Assembly (NCBI RefSeq): GCF_002233675.1
Contig: NZ_NMUQ01000002.1
Location: forward strand, 1,216,121 to 1,280,120
Reading direction: 5' to 3'
Source of the DNA: Paenibacillus herberti
Lineage (GTDB): Bacteria > Bacillota > Bacilli > Paenibacillales > Paenibacillaceae
Length of the DNA: 64,000 nucleotides
Shown here: positions 17,403 to 26,020 of the stretch, piece by piece
How positions within the stretch are numbered: position 1 is the stretch's first letter
Layout: every line of letters begins with the position of its first letter
Notes under the pieces: generated by a model
Told to the model about the DNA's origin: nothing
Seen by the model: the letters and a program-made list of their open reading frames with translations, nothing else
Databases searched by the model: none
Translations under genes and position numbers: made by a program

Positions 17403-17906
17403 CTATTTGTCGTCAATGAGGAAACTTCCACTTTCAAAAACTGTCATGATCGGCCCAGTCGTGGTGATATTTGTGACATTTGTAAAAACACCGCCGACGT
17501 TTTCAAGTGTAAACGAGAGTTTAAACGTCACTCCGTTCGCTACACCTGTGAGTACAACATCAGCCCGGTTAATTGTAAATACTTGGGACGGGGTCTCGAA
17601 ATCAAATCGGCCGCCAGGAGCAAGGATCGAGCCAATAGGCGGCATCCCCGTTCTCCCTGTAACAGAAGTAAGTGTAAAGGTAATTTTAGCAGTTTGGTTG
17701 ATTACCAAGACGCCTAGTGTAGAACCAAGAAGCGGCGGGCATGGCTTGCACGGCTTGCACCGACTCGAAGACCTGCACGGCTTGCATTTCTTGCATGGCT
17801 TGCGCGACTTGAGCGGCTTTAACAATTTGGGCGGCTTTGTGTTCATACTTTTCTTCGGAGCCCATTTAGCTCTCTTGGTTCCACTCTTATAACTACCAAT
17901 TTCCAC
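17403..17906 (-). CDS. Cys/Lys/Pro-rich protein with beta-type C-terminal domain, unknown function
   Basis: A 167-residue protein. Residues 1-60 are basic and of low complexity, with repeated KPCKxCKPC-type clusters (seven cysteines within about 20 residues). The rest is a cysteine-free, Thr/Val/Gly-rich region predicted as beta-sandwich. No signal peptide. Such Cys-dense tails in spore formers can serve disulfide cross-linking of spore-coat or appendage proteins; a spore-surface role is a guess from composition alone. A leaderless stretch of about 90 bp separates it from the esterase gene upstream on the same strand. Confidence 0.5.
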   Translation of the reverse strand: MEIGSYKSGTKRAKWAPKKSMNTKPPKLLKPLKSRKPCKKCKPCRSSSRCKPCKPCPPLLGSTLGVLVINQTAKITFTLTSVTGRTGMPPIGSILAPGGRFDFETPSQVFTINRADVVLTGVANGVTFKLSFTLENVGGVFTNVTNITTTGPIMTVFESGSFLIDDK

Positions 17907-17991
17907 TAACCGATCATCAATTTTTACATCGCTCCTTAATGTGTGATTTGCAAAGCAGACAGTATTGAATAAGACCGACCTCTGAAGTCTC

Positions 17992-18660
17992 TCAAATCAA
18001 TTGATCAGCATAAGTAGACCTACGAGGAGTAAGAAAAGGAAACAAACCTCTGGCGATAACTTGATGACCGCGGTTGTTGGGATGGATAGGGAAGAAGCCG
18101 TTTAGCGCGTCTTCAATGACGCCATTTTGATAGCCATAGATCAGATTTTGCTGCCTGCCTTCGAACCAGCTATGAACCGGAGCGGTCACGGCGCCGAACC
18201 GTCTAGCGACTAGATTTGTGGTGGAGTTCAGCTGCTGAATACCGGCAACGGCAATAGGACTGTTAGGAAAAGGATTGTACTGAGTGCAGCAAACGATTCT
18301 TGCACGGCTGTTCGCTCTAATATAGCTCAGAATGGCACCTAAATTTTGTGAATACTCCGCCAGGATCGGCACCAGATCGATTGGCTGCTGGTTCCTGTAG
18401 GCCTCCAGAGCATAGTTAGCTACATCAATGCCTCCGATCCATACGGTGATGACTTCGGCTTGCCGAATCAAATTTCTGCCTGGTCCCTCGATGGCCCTCA
18501 GCAAATCCGAGCTGCTCCAACCGGACCTAGCAATTACAGCGCCTCTCGTTGGATAACGGCGAGCATTTAAAGCGGCTGTAGATAATTGGGGATAGGCTCT
18601 TGCCCGTGAAGATGCGCTTTCCCCGAAAGTTATGGAATCGCCCAGAGCTACATAAAGCAT
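17992..18660 (-). CDS. SGNH/GDSL-type esterase
   Basis: A 222-residue hydrolase with the nucleophile block ALGDSITFG at the N terminus (block I), the GGIDV block and the C-terminal DxxH-like end PIHPNNRGH. I place the start at ATG 18660, which has GGGAGAG upstream; a GTG 12 bp earlier is less likely. There is no signal peptide, so it acts in the cytoplasm or the spore. It may deacylate spore or envelope glycans or lipids, given the neighbour, but the substrate is unknown. Confidence 0.82.
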   Translation of the reverse strand: MLYVALGDSITFGESASSRARAYPQLSTAALNARRYPTRGAVIARSGWSSSDLLRAIEGPGRNLIRQAEVITVWIGGIDVANYALEAYRNQQPIDLVPILAEYSQNLGAILSYIRANSRARIVCCTQYNPFPNSPIAVAGIQQLNSTTNLVARRFGAVTAPVHSWFEGRQQNLIYGYQNGVIEDALNGFFPIHPNNRGHQVIARGLFPFLTPRRSTYADQLI

Positions 18661-18777
18661 GATCACAATCACTCTCCCAGTCTCGTTTTTTCGTCTTTGT
18701 CGTATACTATTCCGTCTCGTAGAAGTCGTGTGGACACTTTGGATGAAATTTCGAGTGAGAGAGTTTTAGAGTTTGAT

Positions 18778-18829
18778 AAAAATAAAAAAGAGCGGGCACA
18801 TAGTCATCTTCATGACCACGTACCAGCCC
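18778..18829 (-). terminator. Terminator of the mannoside operon
   Basis: On the minus strand GGTACGTGGTCAT pairs with ATGACTATGTGCC (several G-U pairs) around GAAG, followed by CTCTTTTTTATTTT. It is 40 bp past the GH38 stop. Confidence 0.75.
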
Positions 18830-18869
18830 TTTAAAATCTGCGCCAAGTTCTTGCGTCAAGCTCTTGTTC

Positions 18870-21317
18870 CTACTTCAAACGCCAACTCAAAATTCCTGCA
18901 TTCATACTGCGGCATGACGTCAAAGCAGCTTCAGGTGTATTCAATGACTCTCCCCAAGCGACAAGATAACGGAATTCATAAAATCCGCCCAAGGTGGCGG
19001 GGAAGTTCGTTTCCCAGTAGTTGTTCATCGCCCAAGCATACAGATGGCCAGGATCCTGCTGAAGCTTCGCATCTCCATTCAGCAGGCGGAAGCCATGCTT
19101 CAACGAGCCGAGCTGAATGAGCGGTGTATCCGGCATAGCAATCGCGACGCCGTTAGCGGCGGATACATAAGCCGCGCCTTCACCCAAGCAGTAATAATCA
19201 GCCAAGCTGCCTGGCAATTGGTCTTTGCGAGGGCGCGTCAAGGCTTCCATTTTATCAATCCACAGTTCCTCGGTCTCGCTCATAACCGGACTTCCAAATG
19301 GAAGTGAGATATACAAATTCTCAGGCTCCCAAACGCTATCCTTATGCATACGAACGGCCACATCTACACGTGGTTGGTTGGCATAAACCGTCACGAGCAA
19401 GGAGTAGTGGGAGCAGCCTGCTACCTCATAGGTGAGCTGGACCGTGGCAAATACATCCCCTTGGGAGAGGATCTCCCCTTTGGTCAGCATGCCTACAGAA
19501 GTAACCGCTCCGGGACCTTTACGATTACGTCCCATTTTGCGCCGCGCATCATACATTTCCATAACAGTAGATGCGTGGGTTACATCATACACCGGTGTAA
19601 AGGCATTATGATTGCGGTCCGAGCGCAGCATATCCTTATTTGTGCGTTTGTCGATCCAAGTGGTAATACCTTCTCCTACGGCCCATTCAATTTTCACAAA
19701 AGGTGTATCAATATAGGTAGATGTCACCCGGAACGATTGCTCGTCGCTCGTTACATCCACATCCATCATGCCGTCCGTTGCGACATAGTCATTTTGAAAC
19801 GCAGTTCTGACGGCATCCGACTTAACCGGCTGAATAGTAACGATTCTTTCTTCCCCTGCCTGCAGGGTGATAGGAAGGGTGACGATAACGCCGCGCATAA
19901 CTCGGCTTAGCTGAGCTACATATAGTTCTCCGCTGTCTGCGTCGCGGACTTCAAACCCGTCTTTGATGAGATCGTAATGCCAGCCTTCCATAATGAGCTG
20001 AGCGATACCTTCTTGAACATATTCGAAAGGATTGGACAGCTTAAACTTCATCGGCCGGTTGGGAGCGAGAAGTGCGTCTCCTTTATGCTCAAGAATGTCG
20101 TACAACGCGCGATGAGCCGCCGTGCTGGCATTGGCTGAAAAAGCTTCTTTGCGCAAGCCTAACTCCTGGACAAAGGGATTCCAAGGTTCGATAACCGATG
20201 AATGGTACCCCCAAGTATGCTCAGCAAACAGCGTCAGCTGATACTCCATATCTTCAAGCGCAGCCTGAGAAACGACCTCACCGTTAGGGTCCAATCTGGT
20301 TACCTTTTGGTACACACGCTGAGCTTCGCGATACACCTGGACATGCTTCGGTGTTGAGCCGACGCCATCTGTCCACCAGTCCGGCCAATCGCCGCGATGC
20401 ACGGGAATATCTTCAGGATGCTCCGCAGCATGCTCGCGGACTACCTGGAAGAAGTCCTCCAGCGTAGCCGGTACGATCTTAACTCGGTCGCCGTGGTTTT
20501 CGTTCCATTTTTGCGCAAATTCCATGATTGCCGTATTCGGAGCTCCGTTGTCTGTTGGCAAGCCGGAGAACATCGTCGGAGCAAAGTTAAACGCATATCC
20601 ATCCTGCTCCATGCGATCGATGTAACGGTGAATCCGGGCTTCTGCGATTTCAAAAGTAACCCCGCGGCTCGTATCGAATTCATCTCGAATCATGTAAGAG
20701 CCGCCGAGGCCTGGGATCAATCCCAGATCGTTGCCGAACATATAGTGCTCGCCGTTCCAGGTCAGCAGTCTTTCTCCACTCGGCATTTCCCACCAGAAAG
20801 GCTGTTGTTTCTTCCACAGCGGATACATGGAATGATGCGTATGAATGCAGGTGATTAAGTTTTGAACTCCCGCATCGAGCAGCACTTGGCCATATCCCCA
20901 GCTGAATCCCGTAATATCGGCGGTCATGGCAGAAGTCACTGGAGCCCCAATGGATTCCCCATAGCGGCGAACGCGCCCAATCATTGATTCCAGCAGCTCT
21001 TTGCCGACCAACTCGGTCATGTTGAGATAGGTGCCGGACAATCCGATATCACCGCGGCGAACCGCTTCTTCGAATTCGTTTTTCTCTTGCTCGCTTGCTT
21101 TTTTCAGGAAAGTTTCGATTGGCCAGAACGTTTCGCATACCCACTTGAAGCCCGTCCAGTCGGGGCGGTTGCCGGATCTGATTTCACGTAAAATATGGAG
21201 TACTTGCCGGATATAATCGACATGGTATTGCTGTATTTTCTCTTGGCGTTCGGTATAGCCGATATCGGTATGGGAATGATGGATCGCATAAATCGTCCAT
21301 GGTTTTTTCGTTGCCAT
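18870..21317 (-). CDS. GH38-family alpha-mannosidase-like glycosidase
   Basis: An 815-residue cytoplasmic protein. It opens with the GH38 metal-site motif HHSHTDIGYT (H and D are zinc ligands) and has the catalytic segment SAMTADITGFSWGYGQ near residue 135, where the Asp is the expected nucleophile. The C-terminal half is beta-rich as in the family. AAAGGAGAG precedes the start. Last gene of a three-gene operon with a ROK kinase and a ManA-like isomerase, so it probably releases mannose from imported or internal mannosides. It is shorter than classical GH38 enzymes (about 1000 residues). Confidence 0.82.
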   Translation of the reverse strand: MATKKPWTIYAIHHSHTDIGYTERQEKIQQYHVDYIRQVLHILREIRSGNRPDWTGFKWVCETFWPIETFLKKASEQEKNEFEEAVRRGDIGLSGTYLNMTELVGKELLESMIGRVRRYGESIGAPVTSAMTADITGFSWGYGQVLLDAGVQNLITCIHTHHSMYPLWKKQQPFWWEMPSGERLLTWNGEHYMFGNDLGLIPGLGGSYMIRDEFDTSRGVTFEIAEARIHRYIDRMEQDGYAFNFAPTMFSGLPTDNGAPNTAIMEFAQKWNENHGDRVKIVPATLEDFFQVVREHAAEHPEDIPVHRGDWPDWWTDGVGSTPKHVQVYREAQRVYQKVTRLDPNGEVVSQAALEDMEYQLTLFAEHTWGYHSSVIEPWNPFVQELGLRKEAFSANASTAAHRALYDILEHKGDALLAPNRPMKFKLSNPFEYVQEGIAQLIMEGWHYDLIKDGFEVRDADSGELYVAQLSRVMRGVIVTLPITLQAGEERIVTIQPVKSDAVRTAFQNDYVATDGMMDVDVTSDEQSFRVTSTYIDTPFVKIEWAVGEGITTWIDKRTNKDMLRSDRNHNAFTPVYDVTHASTVMEMYDARRKMGRNRKGPGAVTSVGMLTKGEILSQGDVFATVQLTYEVAGCSHYSLLVTVYANQPRVDVAVRMHKDSVWEPENLYISLPFGSPVMSETEELWIDKMEALTRPRKDQLPGSLADYYCLGEGAAYVSAANGVAIAMPDTPLIQLGSLKHGFRLLNGDAKLQQDPGHLYAWAMNNYWETNFPATLGGFYEFRYLVAWGESLNTPEAALTSCRSMNAGILSWRLK

Positions 21318-21378
21318 TTATAATCTCTCCTTTGCGATATGCGTAGCAGGGCAGCAGCGGACGATAGTCGTCCGACAG

Positions 21379-22302
21379 TTATTTTTCGAACAGTCGCGAG
21401 ATGCCTTTGAAGGTGTGCTCAAGCATGTTTTCGGATGTGTGAATCACAATAGTCGGTGAGTTTATGCCATCTTGAAGGGCTTTGCCAAATAAGTCATAAC
21501 TTTTTGAAATTTGCCCTCCAAGCACGATGAGACTTGGTTTATATAGCTGGATATAGGGAGTGAGCATATCGGCCAGACGTTTACCGAATTCCAGGAAAAC
21601 TTCTCTGCCAGGGGCGTTGCCGAGCCTCGCTGATTCAGCGAGTTCTTTTACATCCATTCCCGGATGGAGGGCTCCTAAGTCCTCTGCCAGTTGAAGCAGC
21701 CCTCTTCTGGAAAAAGCATCATCGATAAGGCCACCCCGATACGGTTGATCGTATAACCAGCCATTCTCAGGAATGCCTGGGACATGCCCGCTAACTTGCG
21801 CTTGATCGATAAAGGCAGAGCCGAGTCCGGTGCCCAAAGTTAAGGCGATAAAGCGATCCCGAGGAAAGTCGAGACTTACGCCTAGCGCAAACAGTCTGGC
21901 ATCATTTTCAAAACGGATTTCAGACCGCTGCAGCTGTACCGCCCATTCTTCTTCCTCTTTTTGCAACCGTTCGTAGAGAGCTTCTCTTATATTCATTCCG
22001 TAAAGGGATTCGAACTTACCCAGTCCCTGCACATAACAAATCCCTTGTTCGTAGTCGAATGGACCGGGAAAGGCCAAGCCAATCTGCCAATGGTAATTCA
22101 GCCCACTCCCTGTAACCTGTGAAGGATAGAGTTGGTATCGGGATTTGAGAATATGCATAAATTGAGCGAGAATTGTACCCTCATCCTGATCGGCAAGAGC
22201 GGGAAAGACCTCCTGGCTCCACGCAAGGGGGAGGCCGTTTTCCACGATGCAGGTTTTGATGAAAGTTCCACCCACATCAAGCGCGATGACGATATTAGCC
22301 AT
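21379..22302 (-). CDS. ROK-family sugar kinase, probably mannose/fructose type
   Basis: A 307-residue kinase of the ROK fold: ATP motif DVGGTFIK at residues 9-16, sugar and base site FENDAR, and the second phosphate motif LGTGLGSAF. The usual ROK zinc cluster (CxCGxxGC) is not visible, which is unusual. The start overlaps the isomerase stop by 8 bp, so the two are translationally coupled. It likely phosphorylates the mannose released by the GH38 enzyme. Confidence 0.82.
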   Translation of the reverse strand: MANIVIALDVGGTFIKTCIVENGLPLAWSQEVFPALADQDEGTILAQFMHILKSRYQLYPSQVTGSGLNYHWQIGLAFPGPFDYEQGICYVQGLGKFESLYGMNIREALYERLQKEEEEWAVQLQRSEIRFENDARLFALGVSLDFPRDRFIALTLGTGLGSAFIDQAQVSGHVPGIPENGWLYDQPYRGGLIDDAFSRRGLLQLAEDLGALHPGMDVKELAESARLGNAPGREVFLEFGKRLADMLTPYIQLYKPSLIVLGGQISKSYDLFGKALQDGINSPTIVIHTSENMLEHTFKGISRLFEK

Positions 22303-24136
22303 CCAGGAGACTCACATCCCAAGTAGGGGACACTCCGGCTTTGATGAGTTTACACGGTTTTTTGCCGAGATTAATGATTTTGTATTCCCCGAAGCTAGCA
22401 GGCAAAATGTAGGATTCAGCGTACCTGAATTCCACATACACGGATTCATCCGCACAGGAAACGATCCGAACCAGCTCTCCCTCTACGAGATTGTACATGA
22501 CCATTTCGTTCCCGGTATTATCCTGCCATGTATCTTGCAAATGCAGTCGGCGAACATAGAACAACAAGTCATCACGCTGGCCTAAAAGATACTCCTCATT
22601 ATCCCCTTGGGACTTAAGCAGGGTAGGAGTTGGGATTAGATTGTTTTCGACCCACTCCGTTTTTTTGTAGAAGTCGATATTTTCGAAGGCATGATCGATA
22701 TTGATCGGACGCGGTTTACCATCCATGCCTTTGCGGAGATAGTCGTATATTTTAAAGGTGAACCACCAGGTGGTCGACGAAATCTCTAGCACTAAGTTGC
22801 CTCTGCCCGATGCATGAACAGTTCCTGTCGGAATAAGAAAGAGATCGCCTTTCTCGGCCGTATAGCTATTCACATAGTCCGTGAACGGAATAGGAACGCC
22901 GGTTTCTTGAGCGGTTTGCACCGCGTCAAGGAGTCCGTCCTTGGTGCATGAATCCGTCAGGCCCAAGTAGACGGTGGCGTCGCCTTCTTTTTCCATAATG
23001 TAGTAGGATTCTTGCTGTGCCATGAACTCGTTGAACTCGTTGCGAATATACTCCTGCTGCGGATGAACCTGGAGGGACAGGTTGCTGCCTTCAATCGTAT
23101 CGAGATAATCAAAGCGGATCGGGAAGTAGTCGCCGAATAGCTCCACCAGCCGTTCTCCGAGAATATGATGGTGCTCATAATGCATGACGGTGAGAAAAGG
23201 AAGCTCAAGCTGCGTGCCCTCATAGTCCACAATGATGGAGTTTTCCGGAGCGATAGGCTCGAAGCCCCATGCACAGTTCGCCCAATCCGCCGGTAAATCC
23301 GCAAACTCCTTGAGGAACTGGCCGCCCCATACGCCGGGAGCAAAAAATGGCTTTACGCGCATTGGTGCTTGGGCAATGGCTGCGATCATTTGGCGCAGGG
23401 AATGAGTTGTCGTGAGAACCGGAGCCTTCGGCTGATTCATATCAATGTAATAATGAATAGAATCCAGGACGTTTTTGCGATAAGTTTCGAAGATAGGCCA
23501 TTCGACAAACAGGGATATTTTATATTTCTCCACATCATCCCTGTTCCAGTTGAACCCGAAGTTCAGCAGATGTTGTTTATGCTCCATCTGTTGGTATTCG
23601 CGGGAAACATCCAAGAAATAGGTGATATCAAATTTCTCGTCGCCAAGCCAGTAAGCGCCTGGGCCGAAGGTGATAAGAATCGTTGCTGTGCCTGTATCAG
23701 AAGCGGGTAGCGCTTCTTGCATTTTCGTCAGGAGGGCTGAAGCCTCCTGTTTGGCCTCGGGCCGAAAGTAATCTTCAATCGTTCCATTGGTAAAATATCC
23801 GAATGCACGGTTATCCGTAATATTGGAATTGAAGTGATGGCGCAGCTCTTCACTCGTTTTTAAGAAGCTGCTGGTCGCTGCGACAACGACGCGATGGCCT
23901 CTTTTCTCAAGCGCTTCTACGGTTGTTTGGAGAACGGGTTGGAAATGGGCCCCATGAGTGCCGTCAAAGGCAATATGGAGCAACTCGCGCTCATCGGCCA
24001 ATTGAATGATTGGAGCTAAAATTGGATCGAATCCTTGCTGCAAGCCTGGCTCGGCAAAAGGAGCCTGTGAACCAGGCTGGATCGGTTGCTGGATGCGAAC
24101 GGGATTCACCGGTCTTTTCTGAAACATTGGAGTCAA
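22295..24136 (-). CDS. P-loop-like domain fused to class I mannose-6-phosphate isomerase
   Basis: A 613-residue protein. The C-terminal part (about residues 250-613) is a type I phosphomannose isomerase: QVHPQQEY with the metal-binding His and PTGTVHASGRGNLVLEIS. The N-terminal 230 residues resemble a uridine-kinase-like P-loop domain (LLHIAFDGTHGAHFQPV), but the phosphate loop has no Lys, so it is probably not an active kinase. It should turn mannose-6-phosphate into fructose-6-phosphate. First gene of the operon; GGAG precedes the start. The fused N-terminal domain is of unknown role. Confidence 0.75.
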   Translation of the reverse strand: MTPMFQKRPVNPVRIQQPIQPGSQAPFAEPGLQQGFDPILAPIIQLADERELLHIAFDGTHGAHFQPVLQTTVEALEKRGHRVVVAATSSFLKTSEELRHHFNSNITDNRAFGYFTNGTIEDYFRPEAKQEASALLTKMQEALPASDTGTATILITFGPGAYWLGDEKFDITYFLDVSREYQQMEHKQHLLNFGFNWNRDDVEKYKISLFVEWPIFETYRKNVLDSIHYYIDMNQPKAPVLTTTHSLRQMIAAIAQAPMRVKPFFAPGVWGGQFLKEFADLPADWANCAWGFEPIAPENSIIVDYEGTQLELPFLTVMHYEHHHILGERLVELFGDYFPIRFDYLDTIEGSNLSLQVHPQQEYIRNEFNEFMAQQESYYIMEKEGDATVYLGLTDSCTKDGLLDAVQTAQETGVPIPFTDYVNSYTAEKGDLFLIPTGTVHASGRGNLVLEISSTTWWFTFKIYDYLRKGMDGKPRPINIDHAFENIDFYKKTEWVENNLIPTPTLLKSQGDNEEYLLGQRDDLLFYVRRLHLQDTWQDNTGNEMVMYNLVEGELVRIVSCADESVYVEFRYAESYILPASFGEYKIINLGKKPCKLIKAGVSPTWDVSLLDG

Positions 24137-24165
24137 CTCCTATACATTGAATAGCTTCATTGTAA

Positions 24166-24180
24166 GAAGTTTGCGACTTC
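24166..24180 (-). promoter_or_regulatory. Short inverted repeat before the mannoside operon
   Basis: GAAGT-TTGCG-ACTTC lies 30-44 bp upstream of the isomerase start, just beside a TACAAT -10-like sequence (minus strand). It is a possible regulator site, for example for the AraC protein encoded next door. Confidence 0.3.
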
Positions 24181-24263
24181 AAATCTTTAGAAATAGGCTC
24201 CTTATTTTTGTACAATTCGGACATGAGGTTAAGGGGGAGGAGAGAGAAGACATTTTTGGGCCG

Positions 24264-25172
24264 TTAGGCTTGCGGCTTATTTTGCCTTCCATCCGAGAAT
24301 TGGGATTTGCGGAATTTTGCAGGAGCAACACCGAGCATCTTGGTAAACACACGGGTAAAATAATGAACGGAATCAAAACCCGCACGTTTGGCAATATCCT
24401 TGATGGCGATGTCGCTGTTAAGCAGCCATTGTTTGGCCCTTTGAACTCTTTGTTCCTGAACATAATGGACAAATGTTTGGCCGAGCTGATCGTGAAAAAG
24501 CCTCGATAAATGCCTTGAAGAAATATTGAGCTCTTGAGCGACCTGCTCGATTCTCAAAGGAGAGGACAAATTGTCGTTGATATAAAGCTTCGACCGCTTC
24601 AGCAAGCGATGCCCCTCGGTATCTTCGTTCAAGGAATCTGCACTGGAATCAGGTGAGGAAGAGAATCCGTGCAGAAAAGAAAGAAACAAGGAAAGTGCAA
24701 GATGCTGCACCATATCCTTGGAGGCGGGTTGTTTGCCCTCCATCAGGCCGAAAATCGTCTGCCAGATCGGAGCGGATATGGCGGCGTCTTTGGGCTCGGC
24801 AATGATTTTCCCGCGCTGGATCAAGCTTCGGAAGCTCCTCGAATAAGCTTCGGAAGTTTGCGACTCATCGATTTCAAACGCAACAAAGAACAATTTGAGC
24901 CCTTGTTCACTGCGAATTTGATGCCATATGCCCGGCCTTGAGCAAAATAAAGTGCCGTCCTCCAGAGGATAGTCGATCTCGTTGTCCGTGTACTCCCCGC
25001 TGCCTTCTAACACATAACAGATTTCGAAGAAGGAATGCCGATGCACAGAGTTGTTGAAGTGAAGAGGCATGAACCCCCAATAATGAATTCGGAAGCTAAT
25101 ATTTTCCCCGGCAAGCTGAGACAAATGTTGATTGAGCAAAGCGTTTGCTCTGCGGAAGTCTAGATCCGGCAT
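24264..25172 (-). CDS. AraC-family regulator of the mannoside operon
   Basis: About 302 residues: N-terminal cupin sugar sensor (HFNNSVHRHSFFEICYVLEG) and a C-terminal double helix-turn-helix (about residues 195-295) ending with the second-helix signature GFDSVHYFTRVFTKMLGVAP. I choose ATG 25172, which has GGAGG 8 bp upstream; that GGAGG overlaps an earlier ATG at 25187. It reads towards the isomerase-kinase-mannosidase operon and is its likely activator. Confidence 0.85.
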   Translation of the reverse strand: MPDLDFRRANALLNQHLSQLAGENISFRIHYWGFMPLHFNNSVHRHSFFEICYVLEGSGEYTDNEIDYPLEDGTLFCSRPGIWHQIRSEQGLKLFFVAFEIDESQTSEAYSRSFRSLIQRGKIIAEPKDAAISAPIWQTIFGLMEGKQPASKDMVQHLALSLFLSFLHGFSSSPDSSADSLNEDTEGHRLLKRSKLYINDNLSSPLRIEQVAQELNISSRHLSRLFHDQLGQTFVHYVQEQRVQRAKQWLLNSDIAIKDIAKRAGFDSVHYFTRVFTKMLGVAPAKFRKSQFSDGRQNKPQA

Positions 25173-25938
25173 GATTAATTCCTCCATATGGACTTGAGAT
25201 CGGCGATTCTAATGGAGACGAACTCATCCTCGGCGGTCGTATGAAATGGCGACGACTTACACCAGCCTGTAAAGCGAGCTGTTCTACCGTCAAAGGCTCC
25301 GCAATATGCAAATGGATGAAATCCAGGATGGCGGAAAAATTCAAACGCCCCGGCTTGAGAGGGCAATTCCTGGTCTTTGACTCTGTGGAATCCTCTTGCT
25401 TCAAAAGGCGTGCGATCCGCACCGTCAACTGCATCAGGCCAGCGATCAAGCTCGCTTGAAAGCCCGGTGGCTGTTCATGATATTCCCGGTGCATTTGATG
25501 AAACAGCCCTCCAAGCTCCATATTTCGATCAACGAGTGTCAGATGGGACCCGGGAGCGCCTTTAAACAAGGAGAAAGAATCACCATCATCGCCGAAGCGC
25601 GATAGCCATTGTTGAAGCTCGTCCACAAATTCTGACCGGATGCACAGATTATAAACAAGGAGTTTATTTTTGTTGGACGGGCCGCTTGGGCGGAAAAGAT
25701 GTGAAGTGCCGACTGGCAAAATGTACAGACAGCCTTTGTTTGTTTTTGCGACTCGGTCGCCTACATAGTGAAAACCTTCGCCCGACATGACGTATGCCAT
25801 CTCCAGAAATTCATGGTCATGCTCTCTGAGTTCGAAGCCTTCCTCCCAGCAATTCATATACAGGGGGAAACCGCTATGAAAATGCTCTGAGTCGACATAG
25901 TGATCGATCCGCGTTTTAGGGGTGGCACTATTCACCAT
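25096..25938 (-). pseudogene. AraC-family regulator with truncated DNA-binding domain
   Basis: From ATG 25938 the protein has an intact cupin sensor (FELREHDHEFLEMAYVMSGEG) and the first helix-turn-helix as far as LALQAGVSRRHFIR. The sequence then becomes unrelated, and the frame runs over the start of the next AraC gene. The second helix-turn-helix, needed for operator recognition, is missing. A deletion between two adjacent AraC genes is the simplest explanation. It is divergent from the GH78 gene, which it may once have controlled. Confidence 0.7.
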
Positions 25939-26020
25939 GCTTTTTGTCACTTCTCTCGGCTTTGTCTTCTGTCCGCCTATTATACAATCAGCTTTAGAAG
26001 ACGGAAAGGGGCCAGCTAAT

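Noticed and set aside
25922-26020. Upstream extension of the GH78 gene with a hydrophobic N terminus as a signal peptide
   Set aside because: It overlaps the divergent AraC start and has no ribosome binding site, whereas ATG 26021 has GAAAGGGG at good spacing.
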